NCBI GenBank assembly: GCA_003162055.1
Contig: PMNA01000016.1
Span: forward strand, 1-64,000
From: Actinomycetota bacterium
GTDB taxonomy: Bacteria > Actinomycetota > Thermoleophilia > Gaiellales > Gaiellaceae
Direction: 5' to 3'
Length of the DNA: 64,000 bases
Shown here: positions 56,191 through 64,000 of the stretch, in pieces
How the letters are laid out: each line of letters opens with the position of its first letter
Numbering within the stretch: position 1 is the stretch's first letter
Notes under the pieces: generated by a model
Seen by the model: only the letters and a program-made list of their open reading frames with translations
What the model was told of the DNA's origin: nothing
Databases searched by the model: none
Program-made: the position numbers and the translations under genes

Positions 56191-57515
56191 TAGCTACCTG
56201 CCTCGGTCTCGGACTTCTTGCGCGCCGTCTTCTTGGCGGCCGGCTTAGTAGCAGTCTTGGTCTCGGCGGCCTTCGCCTTGCTCTTCGCGGGAGCCTTCTT
56301 CGCGGCTGGCTTTACCTTGGCCACAGGCTTGGCCTTGGCAGCTGTCGCCTTTGTCTCCTTGACAGCCGGCTTGGCTTTGGCGGTCGCAGCCTTCGGAGCA
56401 GCACTGGCCTTTTCGGCCGCGGGCTTGGCCTTGGCGGCCGTCGCCTTTGTCTCCTCAACGGCTGGCGTTACTTTCTTCGCCGCGGGCTTCGGCTTCTCGG
56501 CTACGGCCTTCGGCTTCTCCGCCTTGACCTCGGGCTTCTCGACCTTGGTCGCGGGCTTCTCCGTCTTGACCTCGGGCTTTGCGGCTACGACTTCCGCCTT
56601 CTCGAACGGAGTCACGGGCTCGTCAGTAGCTGCTGCAGCCTGCGGTGCTGCCTCGGCCGGCTTGGTCGAAGCGTCGGGACGCGGCCTGCCGCTTGGACCC
56701 CCTTGTCCGCGAGAGCCGGAGCGACGGCGCTTGCGCACGGGCCCGAGCCCTTCTCGATCGACACTGCGTCCGCGACCACTCTCGCGACCGCCGGCGAGCC
56801 CTTCGCCGCCGCCGGAACCCCGGCGTCGGGCCTGATCCTGCTCGCCCAGGCGCGACTCACGGCCGCCCTGGAGTCCTTCATAGCCCTCGGGCATGATCTC
56901 GCCCTTGTTGATCCAAACCTTGACGCCGATCCGACCGAAGGTCGTGCGGGCCTCGGTGAAGCCGTAGTCGATATCGGCGCGGATCGTGTGCAGCGGTACG
57001 CGGCCCTCGGAGTAACTCTCCGACCGGCTCATCTCGGTGCCGCCGAGCCGCCCGGAGCAGGCGATCTTGATTCCCTGCGCCCCCGAGCGAATACCCGAGG
57101 CCAGCGCGCGCTTCATCGCGCGGCGGAAGCTGACTCGGTTTTGCAGCTGCTCCGCGACCGACTGGGCAACCAGCTTCGCGTCGAGCTCGGGACGCTTGAT
57201 CTCGTTGATGTTGATGTGGACGTTCTTGTGCGTGATGGCGTGCAGCTCGCGGCGCAAGGCGTCCACTTCGACGCCCGACTTGCCGATCACGATGCCCGGG
57301 CGCGCCGTGTAGATGTCCACAGTCACGCGCTGCTTGTCCTTGCGGATGAGGATGTCCGAAAGCCCAGCGTGGGCGAGCTTGCCGTAGATGTGGTCACGAA
57401 TCTGCACGTCCTCGATCAGCCAGCTCGCGAACTCCTTCGGACCGGCGAACCAGTTCGACTTCCAGTTCTGGATGACGCCGACGCGCAAACCGCCCGGGTG
57501 AATCTTCTGACCCAT
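56190..57515 (-). CDS. rpsC: 30S ribosomal protein S3 with a 230-residue C-terminal extension
   Basis: At 441 aa it is about twice the usual 210-270. Residues 1-210 are the normal KH and C-terminal S3 domains ([48 protein letters not shown]). Residues about 211-290 are rich in Arg, Gly and Ser, and about 291-441 are Lys/Ala/Pro/Glu repeats ([31 protein letters not shown]), histone-H1-like. The frame is uninterrupted to the stop that overlaps rplP. Confidence 0.95.
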   Translation of the reverse strand: MGQKIHPGGLRVGVIQNWKSNWFAGPKEFASWLIEDVQIRDHIYGKLAHAGLSDILIRKDKQRVTVDIYTARPGIVIGKSGVEVDALRRELHAITHKNVHININEIKRPELDAKLVAQSVAEQLQNRVSFRRAMKRALASGIRSGAQGIKIACSGRLGGTEMSRSESYSEGRVPLHTIRADIDYGFTEARTTFGRIGVKVWINKGEIMPEGYEGLQGGRESRLGEQDQARRRGSGGGEGLAGGRESGRGRSVDREGLGPVRKRRRSGSRGQGGPSGRPRPDASTKPAEAAPQAAAATDEPVTPFEKAEVVAAKPEVKTEKPATKVEKPEVKAEKPKAVAEKPKPAAKKVTPAVEETKATAAKAKPAAEKASAAPKAATAKAKPAVKETKATAAKAKPVAKVKPAAKKAPAKSKAKAAETKTATKPAAKKTARKKSETEAGS

Positions 57516-57517
57516 CC

Positions 57518-58120
57518 CTACTCCTCTGCTTTCTTGCTCGCGGGCTTACGCTCGGTCGCCGCTTTCGGCTTGGCCTCGCCCTTGTCAGTTTTCTTGTCGC
57601 GCGGCTTGGCGGCTGCCTTGCGCGGTGCCTTCGGCTTTGCCTCGACTGCGGCGGCCTCGGTCGCCGCGGGAGCTTGCGCAACGGTCGCCTCGGGCGCCTT
57701 GCTCGTCTCATCCGCGCTCGGCGCGGCAGGCTTCGCCGGCTTGGCGAGCTCGCGCGGCGGCGTCAGCGACGTCAGCCTGATCGTGATATGGCAGGTTCCC
57801 TTGATCATGTGGTCGGCGCGGCCACGAGCACGCGGCTTCCAGCGCTTCAGCACCGGGCCCTCGTCCGCGTAACAGGCCGAGATGACCATCTCGTCGCCGA
57901 GGTAGCCGTGGTTGGCCTCGGCGTTGGCGACGGCCGAGCGCAATACCTTGTTGATGTCGCGCGCGGCGTCGCGGGTCGAGAAAGCGAGAACTGTTCGCGC
58001 CTCGGGCACGCTGCGGCCGCGGATCGTGTCCAGCACGAGCCGCGCCTTGCGCGCCGAGCAGTGAACCCACTTCGCCTGGGCCCGCACTTCGGAGACTGTT
58101 GGTGTCTGCGTCTTTGCCAT
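57518..58120 (-). CDS. rplV: 50S ribosomal protein L22 with an 80-residue C-terminal extension
   Basis: At 200 aa it is longer than the usual 110-120. Residues about 12-118 are L22 ([37 protein letters not shown]), and about 121-200 are Ala/Lys/Pro-rich ([20 protein letters not shown]). It precedes rpsC by 2 bp. Confidence 0.95.
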   Translation of the reverse strand: MAKTQTPTVSEVRAQAKWVHCSARKARLVLDTIRGRSVPEARTVLAFSTRDAARDINKVLRSAVANAEANHGYLGDEMVISACYADEGPVLKRWKPRARGRADHMIKGTCHITIRLTSLTPPRELAKPAKPAAPSADETSKAPEATVAQAPAATEAAAVEAKPKAPRKAAAKPRDKKTDKGEAKPKAATERKPASKKAEE

Positions 58121-58130
58121 CTTGCTTGCC

Positions 58131-58415
58131 TTAGGCCCTCTTGACCCTCGCCTGCCTGTCGCCGGCGTGACCGCGGAAGGTGCGCGTGAGGGCGAACTCT
58201 CCCAGCTTGTGTCCGACCATGGCCTCGTCGATGAACACGGGCACGTGCTTGCGCCCGTCGTAGACCGCGATCGTGTGTCCGACCATCTCCGGGAAGATGG
58301 TCGAGGCGCGCGACCAGGTCTTGACGACCTGCTTGCTGCCGGAGTCGTTCATGCTCTTGATCCGCGCCAGTAAGCGCTCTTCAACGAACGGCCCTTTTTT
58401 CGACGATCTACTCAC
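58131..58415 (-). CDS. rpsS: 30S ribosomal protein S19
   Basis: A 94-aa head protein. [18 protein letters not shown] and [23 protein letters not shown] are conserved. A GTG start is used. Confidence 0.97.
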   Translation of the reverse strand: MSRSSKKGPFVEERLLARIKSMNDSGSKQVVKTWSRASTIFPEMVGHTIAVYDGRKHVPVFIDEAMVGHKLGEFALTRTFRGHAGDRQARVKRA

Positions 58416-58465
58416 GCTTCAGTTCCCTCTCTGTGTCGGTCTCGACTGCACGCATGCCCGGCGGG

Positions 58466-59311
58466 CTAGCGGCTTCTTTCCTTGCCGCGCCTGCGCGGAC
58501 GGACGATCAACTTGTTCGATGCCTTGTGCTTGCTGCGGGTGCGCTTACCGAGCGTGGGCACGCCCCACGGGGTCACCGGATGGCGCCCACCCTTCGACTT
58601 GCCCTCGCCGCCGCCGTGCGGATGGTCAACCGGGTTCATGGCCGATCCACGCACGGTGGGGCGCTTACCGAGCCAGCGGTTGCGTCCTGCCTTGCCAATG
58701 GTGATGTTCGAGTGGTCGACGTTTCCGACCTGACCGATCGTCGCCCGGCAGGTAAGCGGTATGCGGCGCATCTCGCCCGAGGGGAGACGCAGCACGCCGT
58801 AAGGATCGTCCTTGGCGACCAGCTGGACGCTCGCGCCGGCGCTGCGTGCGATCTGGCCGCCCTTGCCCGGCTTCAGCTCGACGTTGTGCAGCATCGTGCC
58901 GGTGGGGATGTTGGCGATCGGCAGCGCATTCCCGGGCTTGATGTCGGCGCTCGGGCCCGACTCGACGGTTGCGCCCACGATCAGGCCCGCCGGAGCCAGG
59001 ATGTAGGCCTTGGCGCCGTCGACGTAATGAAGGAGAGCTATCCGGGCCGAGCGATTGGGGTCGTACTCGATCGCGGCCACCTTGGCCGGAATGCCGTCCT
59101 TGAGCCGCTTGAAATCGATCAGGCGGTAGCGGCGCTTGTGGCCGCCGCCCTGATGGCGGGTCGTGATACGACCGTAGACGTTGCGGCCGCCTTGTTTCTT
59201 AATCGGCTCGAGCAAGCTCTTCTCGGGCGTCGTCTTGGTGACCTCGTCGAAGGTCGCAACCGACATAAAGCGGCGTCCCGGGGTGGTTGGCTTGTATCTG
59301 CGTACTGCCAT
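58466..59311 (-). CDS. rplB: 50S ribosomal protein L2
   Basis: A 281-aa protein near the peptidyl transferase centre. [19 protein letters not shown] and [19 protein letters not shown] are its signatures. Confidence 0.98.
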   Translation of the reverse strand: MAVRRYKPTTPGRRFMSVATFDEVTKTTPEKSLLEPIKKQGGRNVYGRITTRHQGGGHKRRYRLIDFKRLKDGIPAKVAAIEYDPNRSARIALLHYVDGAKAYILAPAGLIVGATVESGPSADIKPGNALPIANIPTGTMLHNVELKPGKGGQIARSAGASVQLVAKDDPYGVLRLPSGEMRRIPLTCRATIGQVGNVDHSNITIGKAGRNRWLGKRPTVRGSAMNPVDHPHGGGEGKSKGGRHPVTPWGVPTLGKRTRSKHKASNKLIVRPRRRGKERSR

Positions 59312-59329
59312 CTCGCTCGATCCTCTCTG

Positions 59330-59626
59330 CTAGACCTGGGCGCCCTGGAAGATTTCGATCGAATGGCCCTCGCGCAGCTTCACGATGGCCTTCTTCCAAC
59401 CGGGCCGGCGGCCGCGACTCGCGCCGCGCCGCTTCGGCTTGGACGGTACCGAGACGATGTTGACCGACTCGACCTCGACGCCGAACTGCTTTTCCACTGC
59501 CTGGCGCACCTGCAACTTGTGGGCGTCCTGATGCACGCGGAAGCAGTACTGGCGCGCGCTGATCATGTGGTAGCTCTTCTCCGAGACCACGGGCGCGATC
59601 AAGATTTGGGTCGGATCCAGCTTCAC
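59330..59626 (-). CDS. rplW: 50S ribosomal protein L23
   Basis: A 98-aa exit-tunnel protein. DPTQILIAPVVSEKSYHMI and the C-terminal KKAIVKLREGHSIEIF are typical. GTGA-type overlap with rplD. Confidence 0.96.
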   Translation of the reverse strand: MKLDPTQILIAPVVSEKSYHMISARQYCFRVHQDAHKLQVRQAVEKQFGVEVESVNIVSVPSKPKRRGASRGRRPGWKKAIVKLREGHSIEIFQGAQV

Positions 59627-60285
59627 TTCGACTCTCCCTCGGACGGAGCTGCTTCGGCCTTGGTCTGAACCAGCGGTAGCGCGGCTTCGCTGACCAGCAG
59701 CGAGCGCGCCCAGATCAGCGCGACGACTTCGAGCTTGCTGGCCGGAACCACCAAAGTGCGGGGAAGGTTGCGGAAACTCTTGACGAGCGTCTCTTCGTCG
59801 GGCTGAACGACGATCAGGAGCGGTAGCTCGTGCTGCCAGCCGGCGAGTAACTCGAGCGCCTTCTTCGTCGAAGGCTCGCTCAACGCGGCGCCGTCGATGA
59901 CGGCGATCGAGCCGTTACGAGCGTGCTCCGAGAGCGCTCCTGCGAACGCCGCCCGGCGTTCCTTGCGATTGACCTTGAAGCCAAAGTCACGGGCGGTGGG
60001 TGGGAAGGCGACGCCGCCGCCCGTCCAGTGAGGCGCTCGCGTGGTTCCCGCGCGCGCCCGGCCGGTGCCCTTCTGGCGCCAGGGCTTGGAACGACCGCCG
60101 GCGACCAGGCCACGGCTTTTAGCGCCGCGCGTGCCCTGGCGTGCCGCCGCCAGCTCGGCTCGCACCGCCTGATGAAGCAGATGCGGCTTGGCTTCCGCGG
60201 CGAACACGGCCTGACTCAACGAAACCTCGCCCGAGGCTTTGCCGAGTTTGAGGAACGGAGCCTTGATCTCTGACTCGGGGCTCAT
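59623..60285 (-). CDS. rplD: 50S ribosomal protein L4
   Basis: A 220-aa protein. RQGTRGAKSRGLVAGGRSKP and KGTGRARAGTTRAPHWTGGG form the extended loop. The C-terminus has a short Ala/Glu-rich tail. L4 autoregulates the S10 operon in E. coli; a leader hairpin before rpsJ is described separately. Confidence 0.97.
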   Translation of the reverse strand: MSPESEIKAPFLKLGKASGEVSLSQAVFAAEAKPHLLHQAVRAELAAARQGTRGAKSRGLVAGGRSKPWRQKGTGRARAGTTRAPHWTGGGVAFPPTARDFGFKVNRKERRAAFAGALSEHARNGSIAVIDGAALSEPSTKKALELLAGWQHELPLLIVVQPDEETLVKSFRNLPRTLVVPASKLEVVALIWARSLLVSEAALPLVQTKAEAAPSEGESK

Positions 60286-60902
60286 CTCGCCTCCTCGCGG
60301 ACCTCGACGATGCCGTTCTTCGGGCCGGGTACCGAGCCCTTGACCATGATCACGTTTCGCTCGACATCGATTTCGTGCACCGTCAAGCCCACCTGCGTGG
60401 CCCGCTTGCCGCCCATGCGTCCAGGCCCGCGGATGCCTTTCATGACGCGCGCGGGCCAGGCCGAGGCGCCGATCGAGCCCGGCTTACGAATGTTGTGCGA
60501 GCCGTGCGACTTGGGGCCGCTGGCGAAGTTGTGGCGCTTGATCGTGCCCTGGAAGCCCTTGCCGATCCCGATTCCCGCGATCTTGACCTTGTCGCCGGGC
60601 TGGAAGATCTCCACGGTGACCGTGTCGCCGCTATTCAGATCGCTCGGGCCGCGGAACTCGACCAGGTGCCGATGCGCGCCGGCGCCGGTCTTGCGCAGGT
60701 GACCGAGCTCGCCTTTCGAGATCTTGCGCTCGGCAACCGGCTCGAAAGCGAGTTGAACCGCCTCGTAGCCGTCCGTCTCGGGCTTGCGGACCTGCACGAC
60801 CGGACAGGGACCGGCCTCGATCACGGTCACGGACGTGACGACTCCGCTCTCCGGATCGAAGAGCTGGGTCATTCCGAGCTTTCTGCCGACTATCCCTTTC
60901 AC
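60282..60902 (-). CDS. rplC: 50S ribosomal protein L3
   Basis: A 206-aa protein. VKGIVGRKLGMTQLFDPESG is the start, and FASGPKSHGSHNIRKPGSIG the central loop. GTG 60902 is preceded by a GGAAGAG Shine-Dalgarno; the longer open frame upstream overlaps rpsJ and is not used. Confidence 0.96.
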   Translation of the reverse strand: MKGIVGRKLGMTQLFDPESGVVTSVTVIEAGPCPVVQVRKPETDGYEAVQLAFEPVAERKISKGELGHLRKTGAGAHRHLVEFRGPSDLNSGDTVTVEIFQPGDKVKIAGIGIGKGFQGTIKRHNFASGPKSHGSHNIRKPGSIGASAWPARVMKGIRGPGRMGGKRATQVGLTVHEIDVERNVIMVKGSVPGPKNGIVEVREEAR

Positions 60903-60919
60903 TTTCTCTTCCAATCCAC

Positions 60920-61228
60920 CTAGAGCTTGATCTCGATGTCGACGCCCGCCGGCAAGTCGAGCCGCATCAGCGAATCGACCGTCTTCGGGGTTGGTGAATG
61001 AATATCGATCAAGCGCTTGTGCGTTCGCACCTCGAAATGCTCGCGCGAATCCTTGTCCTTGAACGGACTGCGAATCACGCAATAGACGTTGCGCTCGGTG
61101 GGCAGGGGAACAGGCCCGGTGATTGTCGCGCCGGTGCGCTGAGCCGTCTCGACGATCTGCGAGGCAGATTTGTCGAGCTGCTGGTAGTCGTAGCCCTTGA
61201 GGCGAATTCGGATTTTGTGTTGTGGCAA
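60920..61228 (-). CDS. rpsJ: 30S ribosomal protein S10 (TTG start)
   Basis: A 102-aa protein. [20 protein letters not shown] and [20 protein letters not shown] are typical. The start is TTG with AGGAG about 8 nt upstream. It begins the S10 operon proper, after tuf. Confidence 0.96.
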   Translation of the reverse strand: MPQHKIRIRLKGYDYQQLDKSASQIVETAQRTGATITGPVPLPTERNVYCVIRSPFKDKDSREHFEVRTHKRLIDIHSPTPKTVDSLMRLDLPAGVDIEIKL

Positions 61229-61248
61229 GCCTACGGCTCCTGGTTAGT

Positions 61249-61291
61249 GGGAGAGATCTCCGAGCACCGAGGTGTCGTTTCGATCTCTCCC
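61249..61291 (-). promoter_or_regulatory. Hairpin in the tuf-rpsJ gap
   Basis: A 10-bp perfect stem, GGGAGAGATC with GATCTCTCCC, encloses a 23-nt region with an inner CACC/GGTG hairpin. It fills much of the 86-bp gap. It could terminate the str operon or act as a regulatory leader for the S10 operon (L4 or S10 control). No U-tract. Confidence 0.5.
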
Positions 61292-61314
61292 TAGTCCAAC
61301 GCTTCCTGTTACTC

Positions 61315-62505
<1,191 letters not shown>

Positions 62506-62551
62506 GTTTTTTCCTCCGGAAAAACGTTCTTGTCTGACTGGTGGAGAATCC

Positions 62552-64000
62552 TTAGCTGGTCTGGTCTCGCAACATACTATGCAGAAGGTCGCTGGGCACT
62601 TCCGCGTAGTGATCGAACTGCATGGTAAAATTCGCCCGACCCTGTGTCATCGAGCGAAGATCGGTAGCGTAGCCGAACATCTCACCCAGAGGCACACTGG
62701 CCTTCACCAACTGGGCGGTTTTTGTCGGCTGGAGTTCCTCGACGCGACCGCGACGCGCATTGAGATTGCCCATCACGTCGCCGAGGTAATCCTCCGGGGT
62801 CTCGACCTCGACGGCCATCGTCGGCTCGAGCAGCTTCGGATTGGCGCGCTTCATCGCCTCTTTGAAACCGATCGAGCCCGCGATCTTGAAAGCGCGCTCG
62901 CTCGAATCGACTTCGTGGTAGGAACCGTCGACGAGCTCGACCTTGACATCCACGACCGGGAAGCCCGCCAGCACGCCCGCCGCCATCGCTTCCTGTATCC
63001 CGGCGTTGACCGATGAGATGTACTCCTTGGGAATCTTCCCGCCGACGATCTTGTCGGTGAACGAGTAACCCTCGCCCGGGGCAGCCGGCTCCAGGTTGAT
63101 GACGACGTCACCGTACTGGCCCGAGCCGCCGGTCTGGCGAACGAACTTGCCACGAATCTTTTCGACTCGCTTCGAGACCGTCTCGCGATAGGCGACCTGC
63201 GGTCGGCCGATGTTGGCCTCGACGTTGAACTCCCGCATCAGCCGATCGACGATGATCTCGAGGTGCAGCTCGCCCATGCCGGCGATGATCGTCTGGCCCG
63301 TTTCTTCGTCCTGGCGAACGCGGAAAGTCGGGTCCTCTTCAGCTAGGCGCGCGAGGGCGTTGGTGAGCTTGTCCTGATCGGCCTTGGTCTTGGGCTCGAT
63401 GGCGATGAAGATGACCGGATCGGGGAAGGTCATCGTCTCGAGCAGCATCGGCGCCTTCTCGCCCGTGAGCGTGTCGCCGGTGGTCGTGAACTTGAGCCCC
63501 ACCGCGGCCGCGATCTCGCCGGGGCCGATCTCGGCCCGCTCCTCGCGGTGGTTGGCGTGCATCTGGAGGATGCGGCCGAGGCGCTCGGTCTTGCCATTCG
63601 AGGCGTTGAGCACGCGCTGGCCGGTTATCGCCTTGCCGGCGTAGACGCGAAAGTAGGTGAGCTTGCCGACGAAAGGATCGGACATGACCTTGAAGGCGAG
63701 CGCCGTAAAGGGCTCGTCCTCCGAAGCTGACCGCTCCATCTCCTCGCCGCTCTTGGGGTCGATACCACTTACCGGCGGAACGTCAAGGGGGCTCGGCAGG
63801 AAATCGATGACCGCGTCGAGGAGCGGCTGCACGCCCTTGTTCTTGAAGGCGGAGCCGAGCAGAACGGGCGTGATGGCATTTGCCAAGGTGCCACGCCTGA
63901 GTGCACGACGAATCATCTCCGGGGTCACCGAGTCCTCGTCTTCGACGAAGGCCTCCATCAACTCGTCGTCGAACTCGGCCACCTTGTCGATCAGCAGGTG
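62552..64000 (-). CDS. fusA: Elongation factor G, C-terminal part (runs off the window)
   Basis: The visible 482 codons cover the end of the G domain through domains II-V. GTGCPLL-like linker elements, [21 protein letters not shown] (domain III), and [12 protein letters not shown] with the RGRV-rich domain V are typical. The frame is open to the window edge; the GTG at 63982 is not its start. Confidence 0.97.
   Translation of the reverse strand, partial: HLLIDKVAEFDDELMEAFVEDEDSVTPEMIRRALRRGTLANAITPVLLGSAFKNKGVQPLLDAVIDFLPSPLDVPPVSGIDPKSGEEMERSASEDEPFTALAFKVMSDPFVGKLTYFRVYAGKAITGQRVLNASNGKTERLGRILQMHANHREERAEIGPGEIAAAVGLKFTTTGDTLTGEKAPMLLETMTFPDPVIFIAIEPKTKADQDKLTNALARLAEEDPTFRVRQDEETGQTIIAGMGELHLEIIVDRLMREFNVEANIGRPQVAYRETVSKRVEKIRGKFVRQTGGSGQYGDVVINLEPAAPGEGYSFTDKIVGGKIPKEYISSVNAGIQEAMAAGVLAGFPVVDVKVELVDGSYHEVDSSERAFKIAGSIGFKEAMKRANPKLLEPTMAVEVETPEDYLGDVMGNLNARRGRVEELQPTKTAQLVKASVPLGEMFGYATDLRSMTQGRANFTMQFDHYAEVPSDLLHSMLRDQTS

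Noticed and set aside
63965-63982. GTG at 63982 as the start of a short EF-G
   Set aside because: The frame is open to the window edge and the G domain is missing; this is a truncated view of a longer gene.

Overview
The window is high-GC DNA packed with genes, with short gaps, many GTG and TTG starts and many 4-bp ATGA or GTGA stop/start overlaps. Gene content (a long S10-spc-alpha ribosomal block, ftsH-hpt-tilS, VanW, NlpC/P60 and 3D wall proteins, short adenylate kinase, zinc-type S14, a DUF4081-like GNAT) points to an actinobacterium, probably a Thermoleophilia-like lineage (Solirubrobacterales/Gaiellales). That placement is inference; there is no 16S gene here.

Layout. 1-8.9 kb: ftsH (5' part), hpt and tilS on the minus strand, then an M23 peptidase, a phosphohistidine phosphatase, a GNAT, a lipid kinase, a coiled-coil protein with an Ala/Lys tail, an L,D-transpeptidase and a GAF protein. 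8.9-15.4 kb: the DUF3999/DUF2339 membrane pair, a thioesterase with a zinc-finger protein, and a VanW protein with a Thr-repeat tail. 15.5-19.4 kb: a large LAL-type LuxR regulator, a DUF4242 protein and a histidine-kinase-like ATPase domain that has lost its N-box. 19.4-23 kb: HAD hydrolase, a frameshifted nitrilase-family gene, tRNA-Pro(CGG), ssb, a Nif3-like gene, and a promoter-leader-terminator-gene arrangement that looks like an attenuator. 23-26.6 kb: a divergent pair of coiled-coil wall proteins (NlpC/P60 and 3D), then dacB. 26.6-37 kb: ligA, a HAD phosphatase, truA, a run of small stress or redox genes, and a 1173-residue GH94-like protein. 37.2-41.7 kb: a small histidine phosphatase gene between two near-identical copies of the folE 3' end, then folE-folK-folB-SDR-PCD and an FAD oxidoreductase. 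41.9-44.5 kb: an ECF sigma factor with a membrane partner, a GNAT and an NfeD-like protein.

44.6-64 kb is a continuous minus-strand translation block, in transcription order: fusA (C-terminal part), tuf, rpsJ, rplC, rplD, rplW, rplB, rpsS, rplV, rpsC, rplP, rpmC, rpsQ, rplN, rplX, rplE, rpsN(Z), rpsH, rplF, rplR, rpsE, rpmD, rplO, secY, adk, map, infA, rpmJ, rpsM, rpsK, rpsD, rpoA, rplQ. Its most unusual feature is low-complexity extensions: S17 carries about 195 extra N-terminal residues (an acidic Glu/Ala/Pro repeat, then a basic stretch), S3 about 230 extra C-terminal residues and L22 about 80.

No CRISPR array, rRNA operon, transposase or integrase was recognised. The best leads for something undescribed are the S17/S3/L22 extensions, the attenuator-like leader at 22.57-22.72 kb, the folE-3'-end cassette at 37.26-37.97 kb, and the DUF4242/degenerate-kinase pair.
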